NCBI RefSeq assembly: GCF_017874535.1
Contig: NZ_JAGGLS010000006.1
Span: forward strand, 1-64,000
Length of the DNA stretch: 64,000 nt
Direction of reading: 5' to 3'
Origin: Anaerococcus nagyae
GTDB lineage: Bacteria > Bacillota > Clostridia > Tissierellales > Peptoniphilaceae
Under the pieces are notes generated by a model that was given only the letters and a program-made list of their open reading frames with translations, was not told the DNA's origin and searched no databases. The position numbers and the translations under genes are program-made. Numbering within the stretch: position 1 is the first letter of the stretch; every line of letters starts with the position of its first letter. This document shows positions 45,455 through 54,400 of the stretch, one piece after another.

Positions 45455-45700
45455 CGTTGATGAGAAAAGTAAGTTTTCTAGACCTGCCCAGAGAGACTGT
45501 GGTTGGTGAGAATAGTCGTGGAAAGGAAAACTGAAAATGGCCTCTAAGTTGGTTGTCCGAATATTTAAGACAATCCGTGTGCGCACGTTACAGCGATAGG
45601 GTATAAATTTGTACCTGATGAGTTATTAATTGTGAGATTGATATAAAATTAAGGTGGTAACACGAGTGACCTCGTCCTTTTTAAGGACGGGGTCTTTTTT
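45455..45700 (+). ncRNA. T-box riboswitch, probably methionine-specific
   Basis: The leader has the T-box plan: stem I with AGAGAG and GGTTGGTGAGAA in its distal part, a specifier region GAAAATGGCCTCT with ATG at 45537-45539, the T-box bulge region AAGGTGGTAACACGAG (45651-45666), and a terminator. Uncharged tRNA would stabilise the antiterminator and allow transcription of the methionine-synthase-like gene. The frame one base earlier gives AAT (Asn), so the specifier needs alignment; methionine fits the gene. Confidence 0.88.
45668..45700 (+). terminator. T-box terminator hairpin
   Basis: GACCTCGTCCTT pairs with AAGGACGGGGTC (45683-45694) and is followed by six T. It is the off-state of the T-box switch. 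Confidence 0.88.
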
Positions 45701-45754
45701 AATTTTGCCATAGGCGTTTTATTTCTGAAAATATATTAAATAAAGGAGCTAAAA

Positions 45755-46912
45755 ATGAGCAAAAGATTTTTAACAGTAGGATCGTTACTAAGAGAAGAAG
45801 AATTATTATCATACAAAGATGAAATCAAAAAACGTGATGATATCACCTATCCATTTTATGAAGATCTCAAAGGCTACAAAGAAGCTGAAGATAAGGCAGT
45901 AGCAAATGTGGTAAAGGCACAAAAAGAACATGACCTTGTTCAAATCACAGATGGGGAATTCTCCAAGTCACTATGGCACTTAGACTTCGTATGGGGCCTA
46001 CACGGCGTAGAAAGATATATTGCAAATAATGGATATTTCTTTAGAGACAAGGATGGCAAGGAAGAGAAATACGAAACTAGAAAAGATATCGGTATCAAAA
46101 TAGTAGATAAGCTAAATGGGAAAAACCATCCCTTTATCGACCACTTTAAAAGGCTAGAAGACCTAGCTGGTGATACACAAACTAAGCTAACCATCCCATC
46201 ACCTTCCCACATATACGGAGAACTAACACTATTTATAGGCATAGATGATGGTTACTATGCTGGCAAAGAAGAAGAATTTGGCAAAGACCTAGTAGCTTCA
46301 TACAAGGACTTTCTAAAAGAATATAAGGAAGCAGGTGGAGAGATCATCCAGTTTGATGACTGCCTATGGGAGCTATTCTCTGATGATAACAACGACTTTT
46401 CATTTACTTCAGACAAGCAAAAGCAAGAACACCATGAAGAGCTTGCCCACAAATTCATAGATTTAAACAACGAGGCAATAGACTACGGCCACGAGCTGGG
46501 ACTAAAAGTCTACGCTCACAACTGCCGTGGTAACTACGAGTCTAGGTCAATGAGCGATGGAAGCTACGAATCCATAGCCCACCTATTCCTAGATAAGCAA
46601 CATTACGACAGGTTCTACCTAGAATGGGATGACGAAAGAGCAGGATCTATCGAGGCTTTAGAAGTATTCAAAGACAAAGACAACGAAATAGTCCTAGGAC
46701 TTTTATCAAGTAAGACAAACACCCTAGATGATGAAAAAAGAGTCCTAGACCTCCTAGAAAAAGCAAGCGAGATAATAGACAAAGATAGACTCTACTTATC
46801 CCACCAATGCGGCTTTGCATCATGTGATGAAGGAAATGAACTTACAGTAGATGAGCAATGGGCAAAAATTGACCAGGGCCAAGAAATAGCTAAAGAATTT
46901 TGGGGAGAATAA
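45755..46912 (+). CDS. Cobalamin-independent methionine synthase-like protein (MetE C-terminal type)
   Basis: The 385-residue protein matches the catalytic C-terminal half of MetE and the YxjG/YxjH group: GSLLREEEL at the start, QITDGEFSK, EIIQFDDCLWELF, and the zinc ligands in AHNCRGN and SHQCGFASCDEGNEL. Such short forms transfer a methyl group to homocysteine, with a methyl donor other than the usual triglutamyl folate likely. It is alone behind a T-box, so it is made when charged methionyl-tRNA (probably) is short. It begins behind AAAGGAG. Confidence 0.85.
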   Translation: MSKRFLTVGSLLREEELLSYKDEIKKRDDITYPFYEDLKGYKEAEDKAVANVVKAQKEHDLVQITDGEFSKSLWHLDFVWGLHGVERYIANNGYFFRDKDGKEEKYETRKDIGIKIVDKLNGKNHPFIDHFKRLEDLAGDTQTKLTIPSPSHIYGELTLFIGIDDGYYAGKEEEFGKDLVASYKDFLKEYKEAGGEIIQFDDCLWELFSDDNNDFSFTSDKQKQEHHEELAHKFIDLNNEAIDYGHELGLKVYAHNCRGNYESRSMSDGSYESIAHLFLDKQHYDRFYLEWDDERAGSIEALEVFKDKDNEIVLGLLSSKTNTLDDEKRVLDLLEKASEIIDKDRLYLSHQCGFASCDEGNELTVDEQWAKIDQGQEIAKEFWGE

Positions 46913-47103
46913 GATAGTAGAATCTGGCAAATATTTATAAAACAATCATGTACTTTAAGAAAAACTTCAACCAACTAATAATTACTCTTAGCATTTGCTT
47001 GCTATTATATATAAAAAATTGCTAGTCCATCTAGCCACATAAATTATAAAAAACCTTTCTACTATATGCTAATAAGTCAAAGATAAAAGCAGGATTACTT
47101 CTT

Positions 47104-47176
47104 AAAAAATCCCAGCCCTAGGGGTGGGAAAGAACAAAAAAATAGCAGAGTAAGCTTTAACACTAACTCTGCTATT
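47104..47176 (-). terminator. Tandem terminators of the arsenic operon
   Basis: Reading on the minus strand, the first stem AATAGCAGAGT/ACTCTGCTATT (47141-47176) runs into TTTTT. A second stem CCCA-CCCC/GGGC-TGGG (47111-47128) follows and runs into TTTTTT. Both face the end of acr3 at 47249. The rest of the gap 46913-47248 has no other feature I can support. Confidence 0.75.
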
Positions 47177-47248
47177 AGATTAAACTTTATGGGGTCATCT
47201 TAATATATAGGCTGATTTTTATGATAATTTTTAAAAATATTTATACAC

Positions 47249-48289
47249 TTATCTGTTAAACTTATTTTCCATCGAGTTTGCAATTCTTACTAAGAGTAAC
47301 ATTACTGGTACCTCTACCAAAACTCCTACCACTGTAGCAAGGGTTGCACCTGAGGATAGTCCAAATAGTGAAATAGCAACAGCTACAGCTAATTCAAAGA
47401 AGTTAGATGCTCCTATCATACCGCATGGAGCAGCTATAGAATAAGGTAGCTTTGCAAGATATGCCATGCCAAAGGTAATGGCAAATATCAGGAAGGTTTG
47501 AAGAATAAGTGGTACTGCTATAAGAGCAATATTTAGAGGTTGATCGATAATTTTCATCCCTTGGAATGAAAATATAATTATTAAAGTTAGTAATAATCCA
47601 ACCATAGTATACTTATCAAAAGATGGTATAAATTCGTTATTTAAGTAATCTTCGCCCTTATTTTTTATAATATACCTTCTAGTAATGATACTTAGGATAA
47701 GAGGAACTACTATAAATAGTATGATTGATAAAAGTAGAGTCCCCCAAGGTATATTAATATTGCCCCTCTTTAGTAAAAAGCTTACTATTGGTATATAGGC
47801 AATTAATAAAATCAAATCATTACTAGCCACTTGAACTAGGGTATAGGCACTATCCCCTCTTGTTAGCTTACTCCAAACAAAAACCATGGCTGTACATGGA
47901 GCTGCCCCTAATAAAACTGCACCTGCTAGGTACTCTGATGCTAGACTTTCATTAATAATATTTTTGTAAATTCCAAAGAAAAATAATCTAGCTATTAGAT
48001 ACATAGTAAATGGTTTGATAATCCAGTTGGCAATCCATGTTATAAATAAACCCTTAGGATTATTCTTAATATTTTTTATACTGTTAAAGTCTATCTTTAG
48101 CATCATTGGATAGATCATAATCCATAAAAGTATAGTTGTTGGAATAGATACATTATAAAACTCAAACTCTCCCAAAGCCTCTGGAATAGCAGGTAGGAAG
48201 CGTCCAATTAAAACACCTATAGCCATGCATATCAAAACCCAGAATGTAAGGTTTCGCTCAAAAAAGCTTATATCTTGTTGTTTTTTCAT
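47249..48289 (-). CDS. acr3: Arsenite efflux transporter, ACR3 family
   Basis: A membrane carrier that pumps arsenite out of the cell. The 346 residues contain about ten membrane segments and the family's key cysteine region LLGAAPCTAMVFVWS, plus SFQG and CGMIGASNFFELAVA. Last gene of the ars operon, overlapping arsC by four bases. The partner ArsA may couple it to ATP, as proposed for other ArsA-ACR3 pairs. Confidence 0.95.
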   Translation of the reverse strand: MKKQQDISFFERNLTFWVLICMAIGVLIGRFLPAIPEALGEFEFYNVSIPTTILLWIMIYPMMLKIDFNSIKNIKNNPKGLFITWIANWIIKPFTMYLIARLFFFGIYKNIINESLASEYLAGAVLLGAAPCTAMVFVWSKLTRGDSAYTLVQVASNDLILLIAYIPIVSFLLKRGNINIPWGTLLLSIILFIVVPLILSIITRRYIIKNKGEDYLNNEFIPSFDKYTMVGLLLTLIIIFSFQGMKIIDQPLNIALIAVPLILQTFLIFAITFGMAYLAKLPYSIAAPCGMIGASNFFELAVAVAISLFGLSSGATLATVVGVLVEVPVMLLLVRIANSMENKFNR

Positions 48290-48702
48290 CTATCTACCTC
48301 CCCATCTATCTCTCGGATTAGGTCCTTTAACTTTCCTTCAATTTCATATATTACTTTGATAAACTCCTCATCAGACTTACCAGTAGGGTCTTCTATGCCC
48401 CAGTCATACTTTTTGTGTTTAAATGGAAGGAATGGGCATACCACATTGCAACCCATAGAGATGACATAATCTACCTCTGGTAGGTCATCTATAAGTTTGG
48501 AATACTGGTCTCTTTCCATATCTATCCCGTGTATTTCTTTCATAAGCCTTACTGCATCTTGATTTATCTGATCTACTAGCTCAGTTCCTGCAGAGTAAAA
48601 ATCTATTTTTTCTCCAGCAAATTTCTTGCCAAGGGCCTCAGCTATCTGAGACCTGCAAGAATTGTGAACGCATATAAATGCAGCTTTTGTTTTTTCTGTC
48701 AT
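48286..48702 (-). CDS. arsC: Arsenate reductase, thioredoxin-coupled type
   Basis: The enzyme reduces arsenate to arsenite for export. It has the low-molecular-weight phosphatase loop CVHNSCRSQIAEA near residue 11 and the second pair of redox cysteines in SMGCNVVCPFLP, followed by the active-site aspartate in WGIEDPTG. This matches the pI258/B. subtilis type that uses thioredoxin. The length of 138 residues is normal. Confidence 0.95.
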   Translation of the reverse strand: MTEKTKAAFICVHNSCRSQIAEALGKKFAGEKIDFYSAGTELVDQINQDAVRLMKEIHGIDMERDQYSKLIDDLPEVDYVISMGCNVVCPFLPFKHKKYDWGIEDPTGKSDEEFIKVIYEIEGKLKDLIREIDGEVDR

Positions 48703-48708
48703 ATATAC

Positions 48709-50451
48709 CTACTTAATTAATTTATCTAAACTAGATCCTTTAATCTCATCACTTGACCATGGGATTATTGTGAAGTTACCATCTGTGCGCTCGTCAACTT
48801 TATTTATCCATTCTAGCTCACTATTAGCCTTAGCTTCTAAAGTTTTGTTTCTAGAGCCAGTTTTATATATAGATGAATTTATAATCCACCACTTGCTATA
48901 AATTCCCGCTCTTTTTAGGTCTTCTTCAAGTCTCTTAGACTCATAGAAAGGAGTAGGTTCAGCAAGGGTTACAATTAGGACCTCTGTTTCATCACTATTT
49001 TTTAGTCTAGGTAGAAGTTTTTTTGCTGATTCTGGAACATTACCTTGGTTTTTTTCTATCTCTTGGTTGTAGGATTCTGTAGAGTCTAGTAGAAGAAGTG
49101 TATGTCCTGTTGGAGCTGTATCGATTACAACAACCTCATCATCCGCCCTATCAACTATATCCGCAAAGGCTCTAAATACAGCAATCTCTTGAGTACATGG
49201 TGATCTTAAATCTTCTTTTACATACTCTAAGTCATCATCAGACATGGTTTTTTTAGCATTTTCTAGAACTTCTTCTTGGTATTTTTTAAGCTCCTCTTCT
49301 TCATCTATATGGCTTATAGTTAATAAGTCATCTTCTTCAAGCATGCCAGTCAAATGGTTAGCTGGATCGGTTGTAGTTAGGTGGACCTTCTCTCCCTTAG
49401 CTGTAAGTCCTTTGGCAATAGCAGATGCCATAGTAGTCTTTCCTACACCACCTTTTCCCATGGTAAAGATAACTTTCTTATCATTTTTATATAAGTCATC
49501 TACTATATCTTTTAGCCTTGTGCTTTCATTTATATTAATATCTACATCACTAGTATTTTCCTTATCCTCAACCAGATGTGATCTTAGGTTTTCGATACTA
49601 TTTAAGTTGTATCCCCTAAGTGGGATAAAGAAAGTTTTAAGATTCTTAATAGCTTCTGGCATATTATCTAAAGATTCTTTTTGCTTTTTATAAAAAGCTT
49701 CTGACACTTCATCGTCATGGCCACTTAATAGTCCATTTATGATAAGGATTTGATTGTTAATACCTAATTCTGATAGTTCATGAGATGCTCTATTTGCTTC
49801 AAGAAGAGGAGTTTCCTCAGGTCTTGCAACTAATACTAAGCTTGTAAGCTTTCTATCAGCTAAGGTATCTACAGCAAATTTGTATGTTTCTTTCTCATCT
49901 TCTAAACCTGATAATTGACCTAGGCATGAAGCTCCGTGAGTACTTTCGCTGATAAAGTTAGTCCAAGCAGAAGGAAGCTGAAGCATCCTTAGGGTATGGC
50001 CAGTTGGCGCAGTATCAAATATTATATAATCATATTTATCTTTAAGGTCTGAAGCAGTTATAAACTTAGAAAATTCATTAAAAGCAGCTATTTCAACGGT
50101 ACAAGATCCGGATAATTGCTCTTCCATATTTTCTATTACACTATCAGGTAACTGTCCTCTATAGGGAGCAACCACACTTTCCTTATACTCATTGGCAGCT
50201 TCTACAGGATCTAAGTTTGCAACAGTAAGACCATCTACACCTTCTATCCTTACACCCTTATTATCAAGCTCAGTTTCAAAAACATCTTGAAGGTTTGAAG
50301 CAGGGTCAGTACTTATTAATAGGACTTCATTGCCCTCATCAGCTAGGCTGATAGCGCTAGCACAAGCAGTAGAAGTCTTTCCTACTCCTCCCTTTCCTGT
50401 GAAGAATAAGTATTTAGTTAGGTCGATTTCTTTAATATCAAATTGTTTCAC
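48709..50451 (-). CDS. arsA: Arsenite-stimulated ATPase ArsA, two-domain form
   Basis: ArsA binds arsenite and drives efflux. The 580 residues contain two homologous ATPase halves, each with a GKGGVGKT P-loop (near residues 19 and 331). The arsenite-binding cysteines appear in SGSCTVEIA, GASCLGQL and SPCTQEIA. The DTAPTGHTLR switch occurs in both halves. It starts at GTG after AAGGAAGTGA. It receives arsenite from the chaperone ArsD encoded just upstream. Confidence 0.95.
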   Translation of the reverse strand: MKQFDIKEIDLTKYLFFTGKGGVGKTSTACASAISLADEGNEVLLISTDPASNLQDVFETELDNKGVRIEGVDGLTVANLDPVEAANEYKESVVAPYRGQLPDSVIENMEEQLSGSCTVEIAAFNEFSKFITASDLKDKYDYIIFDTAPTGHTLRMLQLPSAWTNFISESTHGASCLGQLSGLEDEKETYKFAVDTLADRKLTSLVLVARPEETPLLEANRASHELSELGINNQILIINGLLSGHDDEVSEAFYKKQKESLDNMPEAIKNLKTFFIPLRGYNLNSIENLRSHLVEDKENTSDVDININESTRLKDIVDDLYKNDKKVIFTMGKGGVGKTTMASAIAKGLTAKGEKVHLTTTDPANHLTGMLEEDDLLTISHIDEEEELKKYQEEVLENAKKTMSDDDLEYVKEDLRSPCTQEIAVFRAFADIVDRADDEVVVIDTAPTGHTLLLLDSTESYNQEIEKNQGNVPESAKKLLPRLKNSDETEVLIVTLAEPTPFYESKRLEEDLKRAGIYSKWWIINSSIYKTGSRNKTLEAKANSELEWINKVDERTDGNFTIIPWSSDEIKGSSLDKLIK

Positions 50452-50480
50452 TTAAAGTCACTTCCTTTTTCTTAATTATA

Positions 50481-50852
50481 TTAGCAGCAGCATCCACTGC
50501 CAGAACAGCAAGATCCACCGTCATTATTTGTTTCTTCTATGGCATCATTATCTAAAAATAACATTTCATAAAACTCTTCATTGCTAGGATACTTAGCTGT
50601 CATAACAACTTCATCATCCACTATTACAACTGGTAGGATATCTTCACCCTTTTCATCTAGGAGACTATTAACAGTTTTGTTTTCCACAAACTCCTTAGTA
50701 TTGTTAGTTAAGTTATATCTTTCAATGCTAGCTCCACTTTTTTTAAGCTTGTCTACTAGAGTAGACACTCTCATAAGTTCCTCATCTGGACTTGGTCCAC
50801 ATACACCTGTTGAACAACACATAGCACCTTCATATATATACATCTTTTTCAT
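50481..50852 (-). CDS. arsD: Arsenic metallochaperone ArsD
   Basis: ArsD hands arsenite to ArsA. The N-terminal motif AMCCSTGVCGPSPDEEL carries the three conserved cysteines, and a cysteine-rich tail (SCCSGSGCCC) adds five more, more than most ArsD proteins. I start at the ATG at 50852 behind GGGAGG; the longer frame lacks a site. The protein has 123 residues. A second ArsR-type operator lies just upstream at 50900-50929. Confidence 0.93.
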   Translation of the reverse strand: MKKMYIYEGAMCCSTGVCGPSPDEELMRVSTLVDKLKKSGASIERYNLTNNTKEFVENKTVNSLLDEKGEDILPVVIVDDEVVMTAKYPSNEEFYEMLFLDNDAIEETNNDGGSCCSGSGCCC

Positions 50853-50899
50853 AAAATCCTCCCTTAATTTAAAATCATAATAATATATGTAACAAAATA

Positions 50900-50929
50900 C
50901 ATATAGACACATTTAAATATTTCTATATG
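50900..50929 (-). promoter_or_regulatory. Second ArsR-type operator, before arsD
   Basis: The half sites CATATAGA (50900-50907) and TCTATATG (50922-50929) are identical to those before arsR, but the spacer is 14 bases instead of 6. It lies between arsR and arsD, so ArsR may also control the downstream genes separately. Confidence 0.6.
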
Positions 50930-50956
50930 TTTTAGAAAAAATATTTGCCTAGGATT

Positions 50957-51259
50957 TTACACTTTGCAAATACAGTCATCTTGGATATGAAATATAAGCT
51001 TTAAACCATCCTCAATCTCATCTAAACTAGCCTTATCTAAAGAGTAGTAGGTATTCTTACCCTCTCTTCTGCTAGAAACAAGTCCAACCTCTTCTAGCTT
51101 TCTCATATCATGAGATAAGGTGGGTTGGCTTATATCAAATTTTTCAAGTATCTCACAAGCACAAAGCTCATCGCAAGATAACATATCTATAATCTTAAGC
51201 CTCTTAGGATCAGATATTACCTTTAACTTTTTAGATATTTGTTCATAATCAACACTCAT
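50957..51259 (-). CDS. arsR: Arsenic-responsive repressor ArsR
   Basis: A winged-helix repressor that releases DNA when it binds arsenite. The 100-residue sequence has the ELCACEIL metal site in helix alpha-3, the recognition helix SQPTLSHDMRKLEEVGLV, and a C-terminal CICK that could add a thiol. I start at the ATG at 51259 behind AGGTGG. It heads the ars operon with an operator over its own promoter. Confidence 0.95.
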   Translation of the reverse strand: MSVDYEQISKKLKVISDPKRLKIIDMLSCDELCACEILEKFDISQPTLSHDMRKLEEVGLVSSRREGKNTYYSLDKASLDEIEDGLKLIFHIQDDCICKV

Positions 51260-51268
51260 AATCCACCT

Positions 51269-51320
51269 CATATAGAAATATCTCTATATGTTATAATACC
51301 GGTGGATTTGGGGGTGTCAA
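51269..51320 (-). promoter_or_regulatory. ars promoter and primary ArsR operator
   Basis: On the minus strand TTGACA (complement of 51315-51320), a 16-base spacer and TATTAT (complement of 51293-51298) are followed at once by the perfect inverted repeat CATATAGA-N6-TCTATATG (51269-51290). A repressor bound there would cover the start of transcription. Confidence 0.8.
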
Positions 51321-51443
51321 ATGGGGTGGGGAAAATTTGATATAAGTTTTGTTGACAATAGTGAAAGTTTGTCGGACTAAATCCTATGATAAGAAGTTAT
51401 AATATAAGTTGATTAATAATTATTTACTAAGGAGATCATAGTT

Positions 51444-54400
51444 CTATCTTATTACTCTTTTATTAGACATTTCTCCTTGGTATTTTCCTTTAGAATACCA
51501 ATTAAGTCCGCTCCACTCACTGTATTTTAATTCGTTAATTCCTACATTGAATCTTTTCTCTCCCATATTTGTCCAAAACAAAACATAATTTTTTTCTTCT
51601 AAAAACTTATCTATATAATCTTTTCTTATTATAAACCTATGGGAATATTTATTATCAACACTATCATATGCAATTAACTGATTTTGAGCATCATAAAAGT
51701 ATCCATCATATTTTTTTTGTTGAATTTTTAGTGATTCAATTAATTCTTTACAAGGGATGTGAAAAGATGTTGGATCGTCTTGAGATGCATCAAACTCTTC
51801 TTCCCAAACATACTTATGGAATGCAGGTAGTATATCAGCCACCTTCTCTTTTAATTCAATCTCTTCTTCCCATTTTTTTGATTCAAAAGTTATACTGAAT
51901 CCATCAAGTTTAGGTAATTTACCTTCTCTTTGTATTATCTGTTTCTCACCAGTCTTTTTTAAATATTCGCTCCATTCATGCGTGAAAGTATCTTTATATC
52001 CTGATGACCAGTAATACTCTCTATTGAACAGATTGTATATAGAACTATATCCTTCCGGAAACCATCTTCCTAAAAAGTTTTTATTAATTAACGATTTTTT
52101 CAATCTATTAAATTCTTCTTCTTTAATAAAATATCCTTGGGAGATTCTCCAAATATTTTGCTCTCCATTACGATTATATTCACTATTTTTTGTATAGCTA
52201 TCCGCTTTACTATATAATTCTTTAAAATTATATAAAACAATCCATTCCCTCGAACTATCATCAGATTGGATTAAGGATTCATCAAACATATTTGCTTTAA
52301 GCGCAGTCCATTCTGTAATTTTCTTATCGTCTTTTTCCTGCTCAGATATAAAATCTTCACTATTATTTATGGTGAATTTAGGCTTTTGATTATCAGGTAA
52401 ACATATTTTCATATTTACTGTTGGATCAAAATCCCTAACGTAAGGATTCCAAGACCCTATAAATTCAAAACCATCACCATATAGATCTTTTAACTGATTT
52501 TCATCTGATACTCTAGCTAAAATATTGTAAAAAGCTATCCATTGATACTTTTTACCTATTCTTTCTAATTTTTTTGTATCATGTCTATCAGTATAGCCAA
52601 TATGATAATCATAAACTCCAAACAGTTCATTTTTATATCCCAAATCATTTAATATATACTGCACAGCATAATGATATAAATTTAAAATATCAACATCTTT
52701 AAAATAATTTAATGCCCCTTGAAACACGTATCTTCCAAAATCACCATATCCCAGACCTTTTATATCCGGTCTCATAGAAAAATCGATCATATTTAATCCA
52801 TTATCCATTAGTAATTCCTCATCGTAATATTTTTTTTCTGATACTATTGGAATTTTTTCTGAATTATATGGTGGAAGTATTCTTTTTTTATCAATGGAAG
52901 TTTCACCATTCCCATTTATAGATAAATATTTTTCTATTATTAGCCTAGCATAATCACGCAATAGTATATCAGGATATACATTTTCTTTATTGAACACTGA
53001 TGAATAAACATATTCTGCTAATTTCTTAAATTCCTGTTTGTTGCTATCCATGTTTTTTGTACAAGCTCCAAAAACGCATCCATATAATCTTTGTATAACA
53101 TAAGGGTCATTGACACCTTCAAATCTTTCTAAAGTATATAAACATAAATCATAAGAATTTTTTAATACCTCAATTAAAGCTTTCGAAGCCTTATCTCTTA
53201 AATTTCTATTAGATGATGTGAATAGCCAAGCTAGGAGTGTTATTAGATGTTTTTTGTCTTCCATATTTAAACCATCTATACTTCTTCCTACTTCAATATA
53301 TTTTATTATTTGATATAATCTATCTTCATCATGTGCTAACTGATTAATATATGTAGTCCAAATTCTGTCTCTATTATTTAAATTTTGTTTATATAAAACA
53401 TTATGCAAATAGTTAGAATTTAATTCACTGTCACTTTTCAAACTATTTTCGATTAACATTTTAAAAAAAGTTTCTGGAACTATAGAATTGTTTTTTACTA
53501 TTTTATTGAAAGATTGAATATCTATATTCCTAGAGTCCCTTACTGATTGACCTTCAATATATTTGTCTATTAATAAACCAATACTCTCCTCATCATCTAA
53601 TTTAGTAAGGGTGTCATTTATAGGATCTACATTAAATCTATTAAAAGATAACTCACATATAAAATTAAATATATCTAAATTATTAGATTTTTGTATTTTT
53701 CCATCACCTATCTGTAATAAATAATTTATAGAAGAAAATACATTTTCGATATCTTTAGATTCCTTTACTACATATTTAGCTTGTAAATAATCACCTAATA
53801 AATTATAACTAAAACTATAATATTCCTCACCTTGTACATGAAAATTTAATAGTAAGCCATTTTTAAGTAATATTGGAATGATATCTAATGCTCTTAGACT
53901 GTACACACTCCAATACTCTAGTCTATATAAATCTTTCCTAGATATTGACATATCATCATTTTGATAAAGAACAGATGCTATATCTAATAATAAATCTTTA
54001 AGTATATTATATTCATATTCTAAACTCAATCGTTCTTTTACTTCTAAATAAGTTGTATCAGTAATATCTTCAAAAAGTTTAGAAAAGCTCTTTTCACCTT
54101 CTGAATAAACTTCACAATATAATTTTAAAAATAGTGGATTAGTTAGTTCATAATTTAAAAAATCAGAAGGAGAAAAAGTTATATTGTAGTAATTAAAAAA
54201 ACTATTCATTGCTTCTATACTATCTCCACTAAATCCAAAGTGTTCTACTTTCGCTATTTTATTATTCTTAATTTCATTTTTTATGTGTTCGTTTAAAACG
54301 TATTTTTCATATCCATTTCTTATTGACACTATTAGTTTAATAAATTTTCTCTTATTTATTTCCTCATATAAATTAGATAGGTTATTTTTCCATATTTTTT

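Noticed and set aside
45347-45586. Minus-strand 79-residue frame over the T-box
   Set aside because: It is antisense to a clear promoter and T-box, has no ribosome site and no recognisable features.
51321-51443. TTGACA and AAGGAG signals on the plus strand after the ars promoter
   Set aside because: No -10 lies at the right distance from TTGACA and no start codon follows the AAGGAG; could be a relic but nothing supports a gene.
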